64,000 nt of DNA from Sinohyriopsis cumingii. Lineage: Eukaryota; Mollusca; Bivalvia; Unionida; Unionidae. This document shows positions 34,291-47,799 of the stretch, piece by piece. Position 1 is the first letter of the stretch, and every line of letters begins with the position of its first letter. A program made the translations under genes and the position numbers. The notes beneath the pieces are model-generated. The model saw only the letters and a program-made list of their open reading frames with translations. It searched no databases and was not told the DNA's origin. The stretch is from positions 92,288,951 to 92,352,950 of the forward strand of contig CM068825.1 in NCBI GenBank assembly GCA_028554795.2, written 5' to 3'.

Positions 34291-37200
34291 GAACTGCAGG
34301 AATTGCACTTTAAATTATTGCGACTGTTTAAGTAGAAAAAAAGCAGAAGAAAACAGAATAGTATTGCAATATTGCTTAGAATGTTTCTTATAAATCAATC
34401 CAAATAAATATTAAAATCTAGTCAACATCTTAGAAAGAGAAAGTATCTTCGATTTCTTAAAAAATGTATGCTTAAATTATCACTTTAAGTTCAAAGCATC
34501 TGTAATTTCTTGTTTTAAATAGAAACATAAAAATAGAAGGTTTGAATAAAATGTAAATTAATGAGCTTTCTGTATAAAATTAAATGTATTTAAGTACTAT
34601 TATTCTGTGAAATATGCCCTAAACTTTCCTTGGATGTAGAAAAGCTGTCCCATTGAGAAGTAAGGAAAATATATATTTGCTTGCAGTGCCGAATTATCCT
34701 AGTAGCAAAATTAACATATTCTACGGACCCCGCACTCTAAAAGGCTCCGTGCTAAATGCTTGCATATTATATGGCTATATACCAAATAAAAAATACAATT
34801 ACTTTACAATGCAATTTAAAAGTTTATATTTTTAATGTTATTGTGGGCTTATTAAATTTAGGGCCCATTATAACATATAATGCAGACTCCGCACTAGCTT
34901 AATCCAGCACGGCTTGTTTGTGTCTGCAAATTAAATACATTCATATGCCCCATGTAATGTTTTTTTTTAAAATGTAAAGCTAAAATATAAATACATATTT
35001 GGAACACAGACTGAACAATTTAGTGAGAGAAAAAAAAACAGGATATGTAGGAAATACAAAATCACACAAAAGTGCTTTGTTCCCAGTCAGGCTAAAGAAT
35101 TCGTTTTATACAGCGTAGGAACTTGCAATTCTGGCCAACGGCCTCAACATTTCTACGCCGTATCAATTTTGTTCTTTTCACCTATTCAGAACAAAACACA
35201 CATGAAGTTTTGTCTATTTGTTTGGATAGTAGAACATACGTAATAGGAATGGTACAGTTTAGCAATAAAGTTGTCATATGTTGTTTTGAAACAGAGAAAA
35301 AGACAAATAAAGGACAAAACATCAACGTCAAAAATATTAATTTGTGAGAAAAAGCGTAATGAGATGACAACAAACCTGTAGCTATCCTTATGAAATAGTT
35401 TCGCATACTACAGATGGAATAATAAGGGACAGTATTCAAGAGTTGAATCTCGACATTTTAAAAGAATGCCATAACATAAAGACTTTAAACTGAAGTATAA
35501 GATGCTAAACAATTTAGAGTAAAATAAATAGAAAGGTTGTTAGTAATGTTATGGCTAAATTCAAGTTATTTGCTTTTTTCAAATCAGATAAGATAAACAA
35601 AATATTAACTACCCATGCTGTCAAGACAAGATATTATTTATGTATGCCTTATGTTGATCTCTAAAAATCATCAAACACTACAAGAAAGGTCGTAAAATAA
35701 ACACAAATCAATAATGAGAGAGGATTGTATGGACTGCTTCGAGAGAGAGAGAATAAAATATAAGTCTGACATACGTATCACGGCAAGAAAAACTAGCAGC
35801 ATTTGATACTCACGTGGAGCTTTTATATAACATTTATCGAACATTTTAATAGAATGACGGAGTTAGAATTAACTCCTCCTTACTATTTATCTATGTTATC
35901 ACCAGGACCTATTACAATTACATTGTCGTCTCTAAAATGTCGTATTCTGTTATAGGTATTATGGTACATAAATGGTGGATAAATTATGAAAACAACATTA
36001 GAAAGTTTTTCTATATTGTTTCCATTAAATCTATTGCAGATGTTGTCTTCCAATAATGTGTAATCATGTTATTAGGTTTCTGAAAATACAAGGACAAATA
36101 GGCATAATTTTCATGATTTGCGTTGGCATATGTTTTTATTATCATGCTGATTTTCCTCGAATTCGAGAATTAGTCATTCGGAATATATCATAATATATTA
36201 GTAATTCTCATTCTACCTCACTCAATTTAGCATTGTTGGATTAGTTTAAGAGTACGAAAACAATGTGTTCGATCTAGGTTATACGGATTCATTTCTAAAT
36301 CGATCTGATATTGTAACATAACATTAATGTAGTTTCTCTTTATGTAGTAATATTAGTGACCAAGTCAAGTCAATTTAGACTGTTTTATGACATTATTAAC
36401 ACACTGTTGTGAAATAACAAATACAAATAATTCTAACTATTTTAAGTTTACATGGAAACAAAATTATTCAAATATTACATCTAGAAATTTGCTTAATCTA
36501 AAAGAAAAAAGATAACACTTATCTTTATTAGCAACTCACTAAATTTGAATGTATTGAAATTTTTATATACTTCTTGCTTATGCATTGCTTTCTAACTGTG
36601 TGAAATTCATTATATATGTTGTATTGTATATTTTCAAACGATATATGTTTCATTTACTTTAATGATAATATTTCCATTCGGCTCACAACTGTTAAACTAA
36701 TCATCATCCTTTCCATTCTGCTAACACATATTTTAACTGTTTAATATTTTCATTCTGATTTTTTTTAAAACTTTAAATGCGTAGTTTTGTTTGTCGCAAA
36801 TAGATAACTCCTCTTTGTGCAATATTTCCTCTATATTATCTCTCTTTAGGTCATGAAATTTTCCAATTTATATACAAAGGATCACCTGAAATAAGTTGCC
36901 TAACTGTGATTAGTTCTTCGGTGGACTTATAAAGATAACCTTGTGCAACATTAGTTTATATTTTGCGATATTAAGTTATTCACCTATTTATTATTTAGGC
37001 GCTCCGTGGGTATCAGTGGTGAGATAATCTGATAGGTTCTCAGGACAATTGACTTGCTTTGCATGGCCACTGGCATTAATTAATAGTGCATGTATTGATC
37101 AGTCAAATATATTATGGCAATCGTAAATAAATTTAGGCAATACATCTGTTCTTTTTCTGGATTCATATTTCCACATTTTAAGTTGAGAGATAGCAGACAC

Positions 37201-37840
37201 CTTTTGCCTGAGTAAGTGCAAACATTATTCTATAAAATTTTTCTCTAATTAGTACATGAAATTATGGTTGAAACATTTTCTTCATTTTCCGATATGTATA
37301 TTGTATTTTGTTGTTTTGTTACTGTATTTTTCACTATCATAGCCCAAGTATATGTGGAGACGATATATCGCTAACAAGATGTATTTGGATGCTTGCATGC
37401 CAGTAATATGTGTTTAGTACTGGCCATCCACGTAACTAACATAATCTATTCTGTATCTATATCTTGTTTTGTTTGCATATAAAATGTTTTGTGGATAGTT
37501 CAGTTTCCCAATCTTCTAACTTAGAATAATCTCTGTACTAATTTGTTCTCTCATTCTCTCATTTGATTAATACATGTATCTGTATTTGCAACTGAACTTT
37601 CAGTATTTACAAAATGACTTGTTGTATGTTAATGGGCTCATTTTTAATCAAGGTATTTGACGAATTTGCATTGTATATTTTCAGACCTCTCAAGTTAAAC
37701 AATGACGACTTCATCTAAAAGAAATAATTGCTCAGTTTAGATGCTATAAAAAAATGATCTTGGATAGTTTCCTCAGAAAATTTTAATGACTCATCTTAGG
37801 ACCTGATATATAACAGGAATTGGTGAAAATAACACACCCC
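34291..37840. other. Unassigned AT-rich sequence
   Basis: The longest featureless stretch. Open frames at 34,653-34,835, 35,123-35,347 and 35,439-35,182 show no domain. A short palindrome, ggagttagaattaactcc, lies near 35,860. No coding or array structure seen. Confidence 0.4.
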
Positions 37841-37845
37841 ACCCC

Positions 37846-37940
37846 TACCGTCACTATGACCTGAGAATACCATATCCCACCCTACCGTCACTATGGCCTG
37901 ACAATAGCATATCCCAAACAACCGTCACTATGGTCTGAAG
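37846..37940. repeat. Tandem repeat, about 2.5 copies of a 37-bp unit
   Basis: ctaccgtcactatgacctga, ctaccgtcactatggcctga and aaccgtcactatggtctga recur every 37-38 bp, with 'ataccatatccca' between. Confidence 0.85.
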
Positions 37941-38479
37941 AAGAAAAAAAAAACGCACAGATGTAGCATATACTGTTCCTATCTACTTTGCGTATATAAA
38001 CAGGTCCTTTTTAGAAAATCTGACTTTACCAGCCTGTATTGGGCTCGTGCATTGCAGTGTAGAAGAGTCAAGTTTAGTACAGTGTACTCGTGATGTTTAC
38101 TCGTACTTGCAAAACAGATCATGTCGCGTGGCCATGCTGCGCCACTAAACTGGTGGGCACATAAACTTTATAACAGCGGATAAAAGAATGCTCATATATG
38201 CTATAGTCATTGAAAATCTTCCATTTATATTACTTGTTCGTTTTGCATATTCTATTATAATTTAATCATCAACTCCAAAAAATTGAAACAAAAGAACCAG
38301 AGGAAACGAAGGCATTTCTAAAAGTCCATACGTTTCGTTACTCAGAGCAAAAGATATGCTATTCAGTAACAACAGTCCTCATAAGCAATGCTAACACTAT
38401 GTTGATTAGCATTTATAATGTATTTAAGTCGATGTTAACCAGATATATCTGTCATGTACTACTATAATTATGTAAGTAT

Positions 38480-39035
38480 TAAGATTCTATGGTCTTAAAC
38501 TAAGTAACAGAAAAGAGCGAAAACGAACAAGTTTTGTAAAATTCAACAAATATTTTATTACCCAAGAATACAAAGTGAAAGTTTAAAAAGAACTTGTAGT
38601 GTTGCGAATTAAATTCCAAACAGTCAAAAAAGTTATATTACCAGTCCTAATGAATAAAGTTCTAATTATATTCCAGTTTTGTTCGAAGAAGATCCAGCGC
38701 TGAATGTGTTGATGCGCCTAGAGTCTTGAATATACTAATGTACCCGAGGCCTAAAGTGTAAAAATGTGCTAACAGTCTTCCAATTAATCACAATAATATA
38801 ATCCAAGATATCCTTGTCTGAATTCACTATAATTCTAAAATAATGTTTCCGTTTAGGAATATTATTGAAGAGCACTTTGTATTTCAAGTGAATAATAATT
38901 AGAATAAACAATTCCCCCAAATCAAATACTGAGCACAACAGTAACAATGTTTTTGATAAAGATGTTATAGCAAGAATGAATAATTTTTCAAGCAAACAAA
39001 ATTATCTAAAAAAAACTAAGACTAAAAAGTATAGG
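38480..39035 (-). mobile_element. Solo LTR relic, minus orientation
   Basis: The reverse complement aligns over about 500 bp with the LTR at 57.2-57.7 kb: 'gaattatagtgaattcagac', the terminal 'gttacttagtttaagaccat', and the block near 38,935 that reads gctcagtatttgatttgggg on the minus strand. No internal retroviral sequence is attached on either side. The 5' edge is blurred. Confidence 0.7.
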
Positions 39036-39778
39036 CAATATGTAAGTACAGATCATTTCGAATTAATTATAAGTTGTAAACACGTCAAATCTGTTAGTAA
39101 AATAATAATAAAGAATATGATAAACATCAGGCACAACAAGTTGTTATATGGGGAATGAGAATATTCTTGACCAAGACTCAAATAAACATGTCTACTTTGA
39201 TTGATAATGGTCCTAATATTTAACCCACATTCCTAGAGAAATATTAACAATGTATTATTTGTTTACAAAATAAAAATAACATCAGTGTCTTTAGCCAGGT
39301 ATACAGTGAAGTTGATTTTGAACAAGGTAAAGTCCAAAATACAATTATGCCTAATATATAATCATGGAGAAAATACTAATAACTACAAGTTAAATATACA
39401 TAACAGTAACACAATCATCTATATCTCAACATAAATTTTTATATCGGCGCAAATTCAAAACGGTTTTCCACTGTTCCGAGCTCGACAAACTCCTCTTCAG
39501 GGTAATCAACACATAAGTATACAAAACACAAACACAAAGGAAATTCCGGACTCCTGCATCTTAGATTCACTAAGGAGTATCAACAGAAAGAGAATTATAT
39601 TTCATAAGAGGTTTGACGTCTTAACTTCTGATCGACCGTGTAACTATTGTTGTCGATCTTCCTAACTATTCTCTATGGCGCATATGTTTTCAAAACTAGT
39701 GTAAATCAATATATTAATGTAGAAATACAAATGACGGTATATATTCCAGAACGACGTTGGTACAGAGAAAGGTGTTAC
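39036..39778. other. Unassigned sequence
   Basis: 39,440-39,520 in reverse reads 'cctgaagaggagtttgtcga', a phrase like those found near the ends of some retroelements. No assignment is made. Confidence 0.3.
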
Positions 39779-39796
39779 TACACACACACACACAAA

Positions 39797-39884
<88 letters not shown>

Positions 39885-39897
39885 TGTGTGTGTGTAT
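39779..39897. repeat. Compound (CA)n-(TA)n-(GT)n microsatellite
   Basis: About 14 bases of CA repeat plus aaacac, then some 41 TA dinucleotides (39,799-39,881), then GT repeat. The flanks are complementary, so the whole tract is one inverted repeat. Confidence 0.97.
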
Positions 39898-39929
39898 GTG
39901 AATTGTGAAAAGGAAAACCCCGTAAGTTT

Positions 39930-40725
39930 CGAAATCTTTCAGAATTCCCAAACGTTCCAGTAATTATTCAAATAAATGTTGTGATTTTGATGAATATTTT
40001 GAAAAACTCGTACCAGTCTTACCAGAAATTAATGATTGTCGGTTAGAACAGAGAGTCAACATACAGGAAGAAGGTAGAAGTAAGTATTCAAGCAAACAGA
40101 ATTTGCAGAATAGAATCCAATTACAATTGAAGAACTGACCTCAATGTTAAAAAATTTAAATAATAATAAAGGTCTTGACATTTTTAAATTAATACTTTAG
40201 AGTCTTTTACACTGTTAGTAAATTACACGCTTTGCAGCAGTGTTTATCCTCAAATTGGAGCAAGCTCTTATTAAATCAATTTTCTAAAATTGTGATCCAT
40301 CTAATGATAATAATTATAGAGAGATTCTAATGCTTAGCTGCATAGGAAAACGTATTCACTACCATATTAAACCAATGGCTCACCTCTTGGGCCCTTAAAT
40401 ATGATATTGTCACTAATGTGAAATTCAGTTTTAAGAATAATAATAATATAGACGAGGCCATTTTACACTTAAAAGTTTATACAATAGTTTATAAATAAAT
40501 GAAAGCTTTTTTAGTGCCTTTATTGCTAAAAATCATTTGATTATATATTACAGTTTAGTACAGTCATATGTATAGCACTTAAAGTCGCATTCAGACAATT
40601 TCCTTTGTTCACTTGGGCTTCTTCAAAGTGAAAGCCTCTCACCAATACTATTTTCTGTTTATATTACTGATATGGAAATTGTATTACATTACAATATAGA
40701 GGCGGGTGTCATTTTAGAAAAACTA
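39930..40725 (+). mobile_element. LINE reverse transcriptase relic
   Basis: Decayed but colinear with non-LTR RT: 'ITIEELTSMLKNLNNNKGLD' (about 40,122-40,182), 'NCDPSNDNNYREILMLSCIG' (about 40,289-40,348; the N-x-NYR-I box with E replacing G), 'SESLSPILFSVYITDMEI' (about 40,625-40,678; the LSP-LF box). The FADD region is not found after 40,700. Upstream 'DFDEYFEKLVP' fits the linker before RT. Many stops and frameshifts. Confidence 0.8.
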
Positions 40726-41695
40726 GATTCTTGAGACGTATGACCAAATTGTAGGTACTGTAAAAAAGGAAACAATGAAGGGATTCAGAATCTTTGGATG
40801 AGAGAATACTATGACATGTACAATAATATTTCATATGTAAAGATAATACCTTCGCGAGGCGCTGTATGTGCAATGCACATTGCTTGACGAAATAGCAAGG
40901 GAAATACATGTAAATTCAATGTGTATGTTAACTGCATATCTAATCTAGGTATGATGTACTAGTGATAAAGAGATTATCAAGACATGGTGATAGTTGCTAC
41001 TGCTCTTCTAACTTTTATGGATGGAGGGGGAATCGGTGTAACGACTTTCTAGCAATTGACGAAACAATTTTTGAAGTAAATCAGAATCGCTTATTTTTAC
41101 TATTTAAAAGTAGCAGAAGCGTATGTTTATTCTTTCATTAGGTAGAGGTTATCAGGTACTTAGGTGCAAAATAGTTTAAATATGTGATCTGTTTTCTCAG
41201 AATAATTAGTTTTTACATGGATATCGGGCGCAAAAAAAATGTGCCAAGGAGTTAAATTATTCAGCATAAGGTCTCCTCGTCTACTTCCTTTTTATATTTG
41301 CAAAGGATACACACACACCGTATTTATTAGGGATACTTACACAAATGTATTTCAATTCTTTTTATATGCTCACTTTTGAGAAACATGTTAGATTTTTTTA
41401 AGAAGCCTGTTGAATTATATACTTTAATGAAAGATTTATGTAGATAGTATTACATGAGTTTGAATATGAGAAATATACAATGAAAAAAGCATATTTGGAC
41501 AATTTAAGTATAAGTATGAACATAACCTACAATAATCTTTTCCTGCGCTTTATGCGCTATCACTTGAGTGCTAATTAAATTTCAACATTTTAATTAGTTG
41601 CTAATTATAAAAGTTAATAGGGCATGAATGATATAAGTATACTAAACTAAGTATATTTACGGAGGAAGCGTGTTGATGTATTAACATGAATCTCA

Positions 41696-41736
<41 letters not shown>

Positions 41737-42015
41737 ACCGTGATGCACTTTCCAAAAGCAAACGTACATTGACCTTAACTATGAATTTTGGTTTGTTTGT
41801 TTTCTTGTAATCTATGTGCATACTACATTATTTCTCTCTCTCTTCTTATGTTTAAACATTTTAAGATCTTTTCCTGCTTTGTCATTCAAGGGATACTTCA
41901 CAGTATGTAGCTCTTTAATGCCATTTTTACAAATTATGTTGTATGGTATAGTTTCAAGAATTGTACTATTCTGTTGAACCATATGTAAAAATGCTTAGTA
42001 CCTTTCTTTAAATAT
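40726..42015. other. Unassigned sequence with a (GT)17 run
   Basis: A GT microsatellite at 41,699-41,734. Otherwise AT-rich text without recognised coding sequence. Confidence 0.5.
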
Positions 42016-42019
42016 ACGT

Positions 42020-44328
42020 GTCTAGGAGATAGCAAAAAGGTAAAGAGCTTTTTGAATTTGTAATTTAAAAAAAGGTCCATATATGGTTTACAAGATTCTC
42101 ATTTCACAGAAGCAATCGAACGTATGTTGAAACAGATTGGGGATATACATGTTACATAAGTTCTGGTATACGTAGATTTGAAGGTGTCGCACTACCTGTC
42201 GAATAATAAAACCAATTTTAAAGTTTCAAGACGCTTCAAATATGGCAAAAGAAATATAATTGTTCTTGATATGGAAGTTGTGAATCATCAAATAACACTT
42301 ATAAATATGTATTGTCCAACTGAAGATGCTCCAAAAATTGTCAATGTAGTAAAGTCATTTAACACGGAGTGCGAAAATCCTACCACTGTCAGCTACGCAG
42401 ACTCGAATATAGTTCAAGATTGTAATTTAAAAATGTATGTAATCATAGAACAATAAATAATCCGAAAGCTAGAGAAAGAGCACTGGACCTGAAGAAGAAA
42501 AAAAAAAGAATCGCATTCCTGGGATCCGTGGAGACATAATAACCCTGAGATTAAACAAAATAATTGGATTCAGAAAAATCCGTTTAAAATGACACGTTTA
42601 GACTTTTTCGTGATAAACAAAGAGATCTTACGTTTTGTAGATATTAAGAATAAACACATATATCTCAGCTATAGGTCGGATCATTCCAGGATGATACTCA
42701 CCTTTCAGTCTACACATTTTAAAACTGAACATGTGCCTGGAAATTCAATTGCTAAAAGACTATATGTGGAAAAGATAAACAAACAATTAGAAGAAATAAA
42801 TTTAATATATACTACACCTAGTATTTCTACTGCAATTGCAGCTGCTACTATTACTACTGTTAATTATAATGCTAATAATAACAATAGTTATACATTATTC
42901 TTTAAATTCTTACTTTTTAGAAATCCGCGAGAAGAAAAGGAATTGTTGAAGGAAACTGAACGTTTGAAAAATGTATTAAAAACAAATTTCAATATATTGA
43001 CTCCAGAAAAAAGTAAGATAGATAATCGTACTATAAAAACATTAAATGGAGAGGAAAAGGAGAAAAAAGCGTCAAAATATTTATGTAATTTGGGAAAAAG
43101 TCAATTAGCAATAATAAAAGATGAGTCAGGACAAATCATTACTGATCAGTTCAAAACTTGAAATGAGGTAAAAGAGTTTTATCATGCATTCTGCAGTAAA
43201 CAAGATCATAATGTAAGTCAAATAAAACTAGATACTGGGAATATCGGAGGTTCCAAAATTGATACAAGATGAATCAAACAATCAGAGGGTGAAATGGCTC
43301 TTTCGGAAAGTGCCCGGAGAACATGGGTAATTGTGAAAGTCCGGGAAGTGTTGGATTCAATATTGCATTTTATAAATCGGGAAGATTTAGGGCAATTTTT
43401 TAAATAATTTAATAAATCAAAGATTCGAACGTTTCTTTTTTAAATATCTGTAATTCAGAGGGAAGGAATTACCACGTTAATGCCAAAGGAAAACAAATGT
43501 TGGAAATTTATGATAAATTGAATACCTATTACTTTGCTTAATATTTTCTATAAAATAGCTTCATCAATTATAGCTGGCAGAGTTTAAAAAAAACAAAACA
43601 AAGAACAAAATATTGCCAAAATTAATAAATAGATCAACATGGCATTTTGAAAGGTATGCGTATGGGGAAGGTAGTCAGACTGATATATCATACTGTATAC
43701 TTTAAAGAACAATAATAATAATAATAATAATAATAATATGAATGGCATTATTTTACAGACTGATTTTCAAAAACAATTACTCTGTTTCTAGGAGATTTAT
43801 AGAGTAAGTGCATATTTTTTAATTTTGATGAAACTAATGAAATATTAGATATATTGATTCTACAAAAATGTAATAGCATGTGCAATTCAAAATGGATTCG
43901 CATCGCATTTTTTGATTTGTATATTGCACGTTGCTATTACCAACGTGATCCTCTCTTTCCTTATTTTTATTAGCAGCAAATATTTAAGAAATAATGGTTC
44001 GAAACAATAATAATATTAAAGGCATATGAGTAAAAGGATATGAAAATAAACTGTCTCAAAATGCCGATGACACATGCCGATGATATATATAAGATGGATC
44101 AGATAATTTTGGTGCATGCCTCGGTAGAAACATTAGACGCATTTGTCTTAATGCCGAAATTCAATGTGAATATCAACAAAACAATAGTTATGCAAATAGG
44201 GGCATTAAAGAATTCAGACACATTTGTGTACACATTTAGGATTTGACTGGTTTTCAGATTTCACTTTACAAGGAGTTGAGTTATCCGTGAATAAAATAGA
44301 GATTGTGGAAATGAATTTTGAAATCAAA
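42020..44328 (+). mobile_element. L1-like LINE ORF2 remnant, 5' part: endonuclease and RT
   Basis: Apurinic endonuclease-like domain: 'VETDWGY' (about 42,130), 'HQITLINMYCPTED' (about 42,288), 'TRLDFFVINKEI' (about 42,592) and 'LSYRSDHS' (about 42,664-42,687), the closing SDH-S box. RT follows: 'KASKYLCNLGKSQLAIIKDE' (about 43,066), a degenerate P-GSDGF region near 43,345, 'GIILQTDF' (about 43,746; the I-x-DF box), a Q-x-ADDT-like remnant near 44,060, and 'LQGVELSVNKIEIVEMNF' (about 44,270-44,323). Many frameshifts. The sequence breaks at 44,328, where another LINE is inserted, and resumes at about 46,094. An (AAT)n run lies at 43,710-43,738. Confidence 0.85.
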
Positions 44329-46093
44329 ATTAATAATAATAATAATAATGAAGACTTTGTATAGCGCCTTATCTTTAGAAGCTCTAAGCGCTTTGCAACA
44401 TTTGACAACACCTATAACATAAAAAACATATATAATGATATGATTACAAAAACAAACAACATGAAATTAAAAAAGACAAAAAACATGCTGAAAATATTTA
44501 AGGTAGGGAACATTTTTAGGTATTTATGTTTGTTCTTGCAGTCGAAATAAGTGAGTTTTAAGAGCACTCTTGAATGGGATCACTGTGACGTTGTGTCTAA
44601 GTTCAGTGGGCAATTCATTCCACGTTGCTGGGCCCTGGTATACAAAAGAACGTTGTCCATATGATTTCGTTTTATAGTGGGAATAATGAGTATACGATTG
44701 TCAGACGAGAAGTGTAAGTATCTTGCTGGTGAGTACACATGGGTGAGGTCGGATGGATATGTTGGACTGGAGTCCATCAGTGAAACGTTGCACAGAGAAC
44801 AAATTTTGTGTTTGATTCTGGATCGAATGGATAGCCAGTGTAGGGTACAGAGCAGTGGGGAGGTGTGCTCTGATCGTGGTACTCTAAGTATGATCCGAGC
44901 AGCTGTGTTTTGAACTTTCTGAAGTTTCTGAAGTAGATATTGAGATGAACCAGACAGAATTGAATTACAATAGTCCAGTCTTGAAAGTACTAATGAACAC
45001 ACAAGTGTTTTAGTGGCATCAACTGAAACATATTTGCGAATGGAGCTGATGCGTCTCAGCTCAAGATATGCAGCCTTGCATATGTTCATGACATGTTGGC
45101 GCAACGTGAGAGTACTGTTCAGAGTGACACCTAGGTTTCGTACTGATTGTGAATTTAATGTTGGTGTAACTGATATTTATTGTTTGAGGTAAAGGATGTG
45201 AATGAGAAAGTCTTTGTGTTGTGATCAGAATGGCCTCAGTTTTATCCTCATTCATCTGCAGCTTGTTACATGTCATCCATGATTTCACATCAGAAATGCA
45301 CCTATCTACACCTTGGATGGTAGCATCAACTTCATTTGGGTGGCTAGATTTGTATATTTAGGTGTCATCAGCGTACAATTGGTGAGACACTGGATGATGG
45401 TCTATGACACTTGAGAGCGGCTGAGTGCATAGAATGAGGAGAACAGGTTCAAGAACAGACCCATGTGGAACACCACAACATAGATTAACTGGGCTGGAGT
45501 GTATTCAATTTCCAGACACAATTTATGTCCTGTTGACCAAGCAGGACTTGAACCAGAGTAAGGCTGTATCATGAATGCCAAATACATGCTGGGGAGGATG
45601 AAGTAATATAACATGGTCTATTGTGTCAAATGCTGCAGACAAATCAAGGAGGGGGAGAACTGTAATCTTCCACTATCCAAAGCAGAAAGAATGTCATTAA
45701 CTACTGTTAAAAGAGTAGTTTCAGTACTGTGGCAAGGGCGATATGCAGACTGTACATGGCTAAAAAGACCGATTGAATTCAGATGAGATTCAAGCTGTGA
45801 TAGAACAATCTTTTCTAAGCTTTTTGATACGAATGGGAGATTAGAAACTGGGCGGTAGTTCTTGAAATCGTTATGGTCGAGTGTAGGTTTCTCCAGCAGA
45901 GGCTTTACAATGGCAGTTTTGAAAAATGATGGGAATTCCCCGGATGTGAGAGAGGTATTAATAACATCAGTTAGTGAAGGCAATACTGCATCTAAGCACT
46001 CAGACAGCAGTGATGATGGAACTGAATCAAGTTCACATGACTTTGGTGCACTCTTCATCACGATGCACAAAACTTTGAGGGGAATCGAAGACA
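44329..46093 (-). mobile_element. CR1/Jockey-type LINE, 5'-truncated, inserted in the L1-like LINE
   Basis: Minus-strand reverse transcriptase in good order: 'APKSCELDSVPSSLL' (about 46,045), 'LEKPTLDHNDFKNYRPVSNL' (about 45,895-45,836), 'SAYRPCHSTETTLL', then after a frameshift 'GVPHGSVLEPVL' (about 45,475), the catalytic YADDT (about 45,375-45,361), 'CNKLQMNEDKTEAILIT', and the C-terminal 'SRLDYCNSILSG' (about 44,985-44,950) and 'LHWLSIRSRIKHKI'. The 3' UTR contains agcgctt and aaggcgctata, ending in an (ATT)n tail at 44,347-44,330, which is typical of such LINEs. The endonuclease is absent, so it is 5'-truncated. Less decayed than its host element, hence younger. Confidence 0.9.
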
Positions 46094-46600
46094 ATTAACA
46101 ATATATGGAAAAATCGTTGTTCTAAAATCAATGGCTTCATGTAAAGTGACACATTTATGTTTAATGTTTTAATAACAAATCCAACAGCATGTTTTCTTAA
46201 AAGAATTTTTAAAATTTTTTTTTATAAATTTATGTGGAATAACGGCCCTGGTAAAATAAGTAAAACAACACTTAATAATACGTCAGAATTAGATGGATAG
46301 CGCATGAAAAGCTTTTATCGAATCTACAAATATATCCAGGGTTAAACGTCTACTTGTTAATAATTTCAAATGCAAAATATAATAGTTTACATTCTCAGTA
46401 AATATGAGTTGTCGTGTTACACTTTTTTCAATTTAATGGTTTGCCAATATCCTTTTCGAATGATATACTTTTAGCATGGGAAAAATTTATGACACTCGAA
46501 ACTCGTGTACACACACATTATATCGCTGCTATTCGTTCATTTCTTCAACCATGTATGCAACAACGTATTGCATATGCATTATGAGAAATTGACTATGTAC
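46094..46600 (+). mobile_element. L1-like LINE ORF2 remnant, 3' part
   Basis: Resumes the element broken at 44,328: 'NNIWKNRCSKINGFM' (about 46,098), 'FKIFFYKFMWNNGPGKISKT' (about 46,209-46,268; the F-WN-GP-K box of L1 ORF2 C-terminal regions), and 'LAWEKFMTLETRVHTHYIAA' (about 46,471-46,530). The right end is uncertain. No poly(A) tail was identified. Confidence 0.8.
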
Positions 46601-46887
46601 ATTTGCCTGTGTCGATAATCAATAAAGCTCAGTTCTCTTCTTTTGTTGGTATCCCAAAGGTACCAACTTGTGAATGCAAGGATCTTTCGTTTGGAGATGG
46701 ATTGATATAATTGCGTCAACCACTGGTTTCCAAAGAAATCTAGTATTCCTAATAGGTGCTTTGCATGATTCGAAGTGTTTCAAATATGTTTGGCTTAAAG
46801 GTATTTTAAGTTCTTTTTCACATATATAATAAAAAAAATTTGCGTATATACAGCTATTTTCCACATATTCAAAAATAATCATCTTTT

Positions 46888-47785
46888 TCACAGAGGTAAA
46901 ACAGTAACACAAGAAAGAATGATATCAACAAGCTTTGAAAAAATATAATTTATTTTCATGGAAAATTCTGTAAAAAATATAAAAAATATGAACTTACGGT
47001 TTTGAGAATCAGATCCAAAAATAATCAAAGAATAATCCACGAATAAAATTTTAGTAGACCTAATAATAAAATGTTCTGATGATTTCAAATATGTAGTGTT
47101 GAGGTCTACAGTTCCTTGTAGAAACAAGAATTATCACTCCGGTTTTGGAAATCCAAATAAATTTTATATGAGCTGTCTTTCCTCAGGAATTTCTTATGAG
47201 CACACGTATTTTCCAAGAAAAAAGAATTAATCCTTTTAGAATCCAATTAATTTGAAATTACTCCAAACAGCACAACATACAACTTCCAGTGTAAGAGCCC
47301 AACTAATACTGAGAAAATCTCTCCAAAACAAAGGTTATATTGTATTCTAAAACGCAAAGGGGTCACGTGATCATGTTCCAGAACCTCGTCGGAATTATGT
47401 ACTTGTTAAAGGTGACGTGCACCCAGTGTGGCCCTGACGAAAACCAATCATTTTACTATAATGAATAAAAATATTTAAAAATTGTTTGCATCTTAAATAC
47501 GTAGCCCCCTCAGGACCTCGACAACATCCAATCATTTTAAAATAAAAATAGAACTTATTTACGTGGTTGCTACAAGTTTTGAATCAAGGTCAGGATGTAT
47601 GTCAACATCTGGTATTTACTAAAACAGTCATGGTCAAACTATTGTCTGGAAAAAATATCATCTCCAGTGAATACATTCACATTATAATAGCATGTAATAA
47701 AAAAAAAATTCTCAAACTGACAAAAATTAAATTGAAATAAATATATATATTAAATTAGATATAATTAAATCAAATGTACATAACA
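46888..47785 (-). mobile_element. 3' LTR of gypsy copy 2 (minus orientation)
   Basis: Begins TGTTATGTAC at 47,785 next to a polypurine tract (47,786-47,800, ggggggtag on the minus strand). It aligns with the LTR at 2027-2773, including 'aaaccgtaagttcatatttt' and an AATAAA before 'aagcttgttgatatcattct'. It is longer than copy 1 because of an internal repetition of an 'aaaatgattgg' module (about 47,450 and 47,530). The end near 46,888 is an estimate. Confidence 0.75.
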
Positions 47786-47799
47786 CTACCCCCCGAAAA

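Noticed and set aside
39647-39901. Open frames of alternating Tyr-Ile (also at 56,093-56,287 and 63,103-63,367)
   Set aside because: Produced by TA microsatellites.
45862-46098. 78-codon plus-strand frame, and another at 44,677-44,913
   Set aside because: Both are antisense shadows of the CR1/Jockey-type LINE reverse transcriptase.
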